Below the pieces are notes generated by a model. The model had not been told where the DNA came from. It was given only the letters and a program-made list of their open reading frames with translations, and searched no databases. A DNA stretch of 15,563 nucleotides from Clostridia bacterium (GTDB lineage Bacteria; Bacillota; Clostridia; CAKSNL01; HGM11501): NCBI GenBank assembly GCA_030535815.1, contig JAUNRD010000008.1, positions 945 through 16,507 of the forward strand, written 5' to 3'. Below, in pieces: positions 15,373 through 15,563 of the stretch. Every line of letters starts with the position of its first letter. Position 1 is the stretch's first letter. Both the position numbers and the translations under genes were made by a program.

Positions 15373-15563
15373 TTAATTTTCACCCTCTGCGCTAAGCTTG
15401 ATAACCACCGTTTCATCAATTACCGCTACGCACCCCTTCTCAGGCCACGTCTTCATTGCGGCAACGTCCTTCCTTTCAAGGAACTCTTTTTTCTCATTTC
15501 CGCTTATAAATTCAAAGCTTGTGCCGCAGTAATCGTTAAGAGCACTTGTCAGCACGCTTTGTC
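15373..15563 (-). CDS. Partial gene: C-terminus of an unrecognised protein
   Basis: The frame is open from the right edge to the TAA at 15373 and gives about 62 residues, so the 5' part lies outside the window. A GTG at 15555 lies in the frame but has no visible ribosome site, and the reading frame continues through it, so it is probably internal. The fragment has no membrane helix; its end (KGCVAVIDETVVIKLSAEG) looks like a closing beta-rich segment. The next gene starts at the base after this stop, so it is part of the same operon. I cannot assign a family. Confidence 0.65.
   Translation of the reverse strand, partial: QSVLTSALNDYCGTSFEFISGNEKKEFLERKDVAAMKTWPEKGCVAVIDETVVIKLSAEGEN

Noticed and set aside
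1..15563. CRISPR array, insertion sequence, tRNA or rRNA
   Set aside because: Coding sequence covers nearly the whole window with gaps of 40 bases or fewer. I found no repeat arrays, transposase motifs or RNA-gene patterns.

Overview
The window is a single unidirectional polysaccharide-assembly operon on the minus strand, running from about 15563 down to 1. It is AT-rich, has purine-rich AGGAGG-type Shine-Dalgarno sites, uses several GTG starts, and encodes Lys/Glu-rich proteins. The envelope genes are of Gram-positive type (no outer-membrane export protein). All this suggests a member of the Clostridia, perhaps a gut Lachnospiraceae or Oscillospiraceae. The taxon is inferred from style and gene content; no RNA marker gene is present.

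Layout in transcription order (right to left): the 3' end of an unrecognised gene; a YdjC/ChbG-type carbohydrate deacetylase; a phosphoglycosyl transferase that starts the lipid-linked unit; a GT4 glycosyltransferase; a membrane-anchored metallophosphoesterase with an unusual DnaA-domain-I-like head; two consecutive Wzz/CpsC-like polysaccharide co-polymerase candidates, the second fused to a degenerate GGDEF domain; a Wzy-type polymerase/ligase; a second GT4; three GT2 enzymes; a membrane-anchored degenerate-GGDEF/EAL protein with an apparently intact phosphodiesterase site; a GtrB-type polyprenyl-phosphate glycosyltransferase; and the 5' end of a membrane protein that was absent from the >=60-codon ORFs supplied. 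Gaps are 0-40 bases, several genes overlap or touch stop-to-start, and I see no internal promoter or terminator. There is no non-coding stretch over 50 bases.

How it may work: the deacetylase would act on a sugar intermediate. The phosphoglycosyl transferase would load the first sugar-phosphate on undecaprenyl phosphate, and the GT4/GT2 enzymes would extend the repeat on the cytoplasmic face. An unseen flippase would export it, and the Wzy-like protein would polymerise it under control of the co-polymerases. GtrB would make a lipid-phosphate sugar for decoration outside the membrane.

The notable point is regulation. The usual Gram-positive tyrosine kinase and phosphatase are not in the window. 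Instead, the cytoplasmic tail of one co-polymerase is a GGDEF fold with a broken catalytic motif, and the same operon encodes an EAL protein. I propose that nucleotide signalling (probably cyclic di-GMP) acts directly on chain length or polymerisation. The domain assignments come from motifs read in the sequence; the regulatory model is inference.
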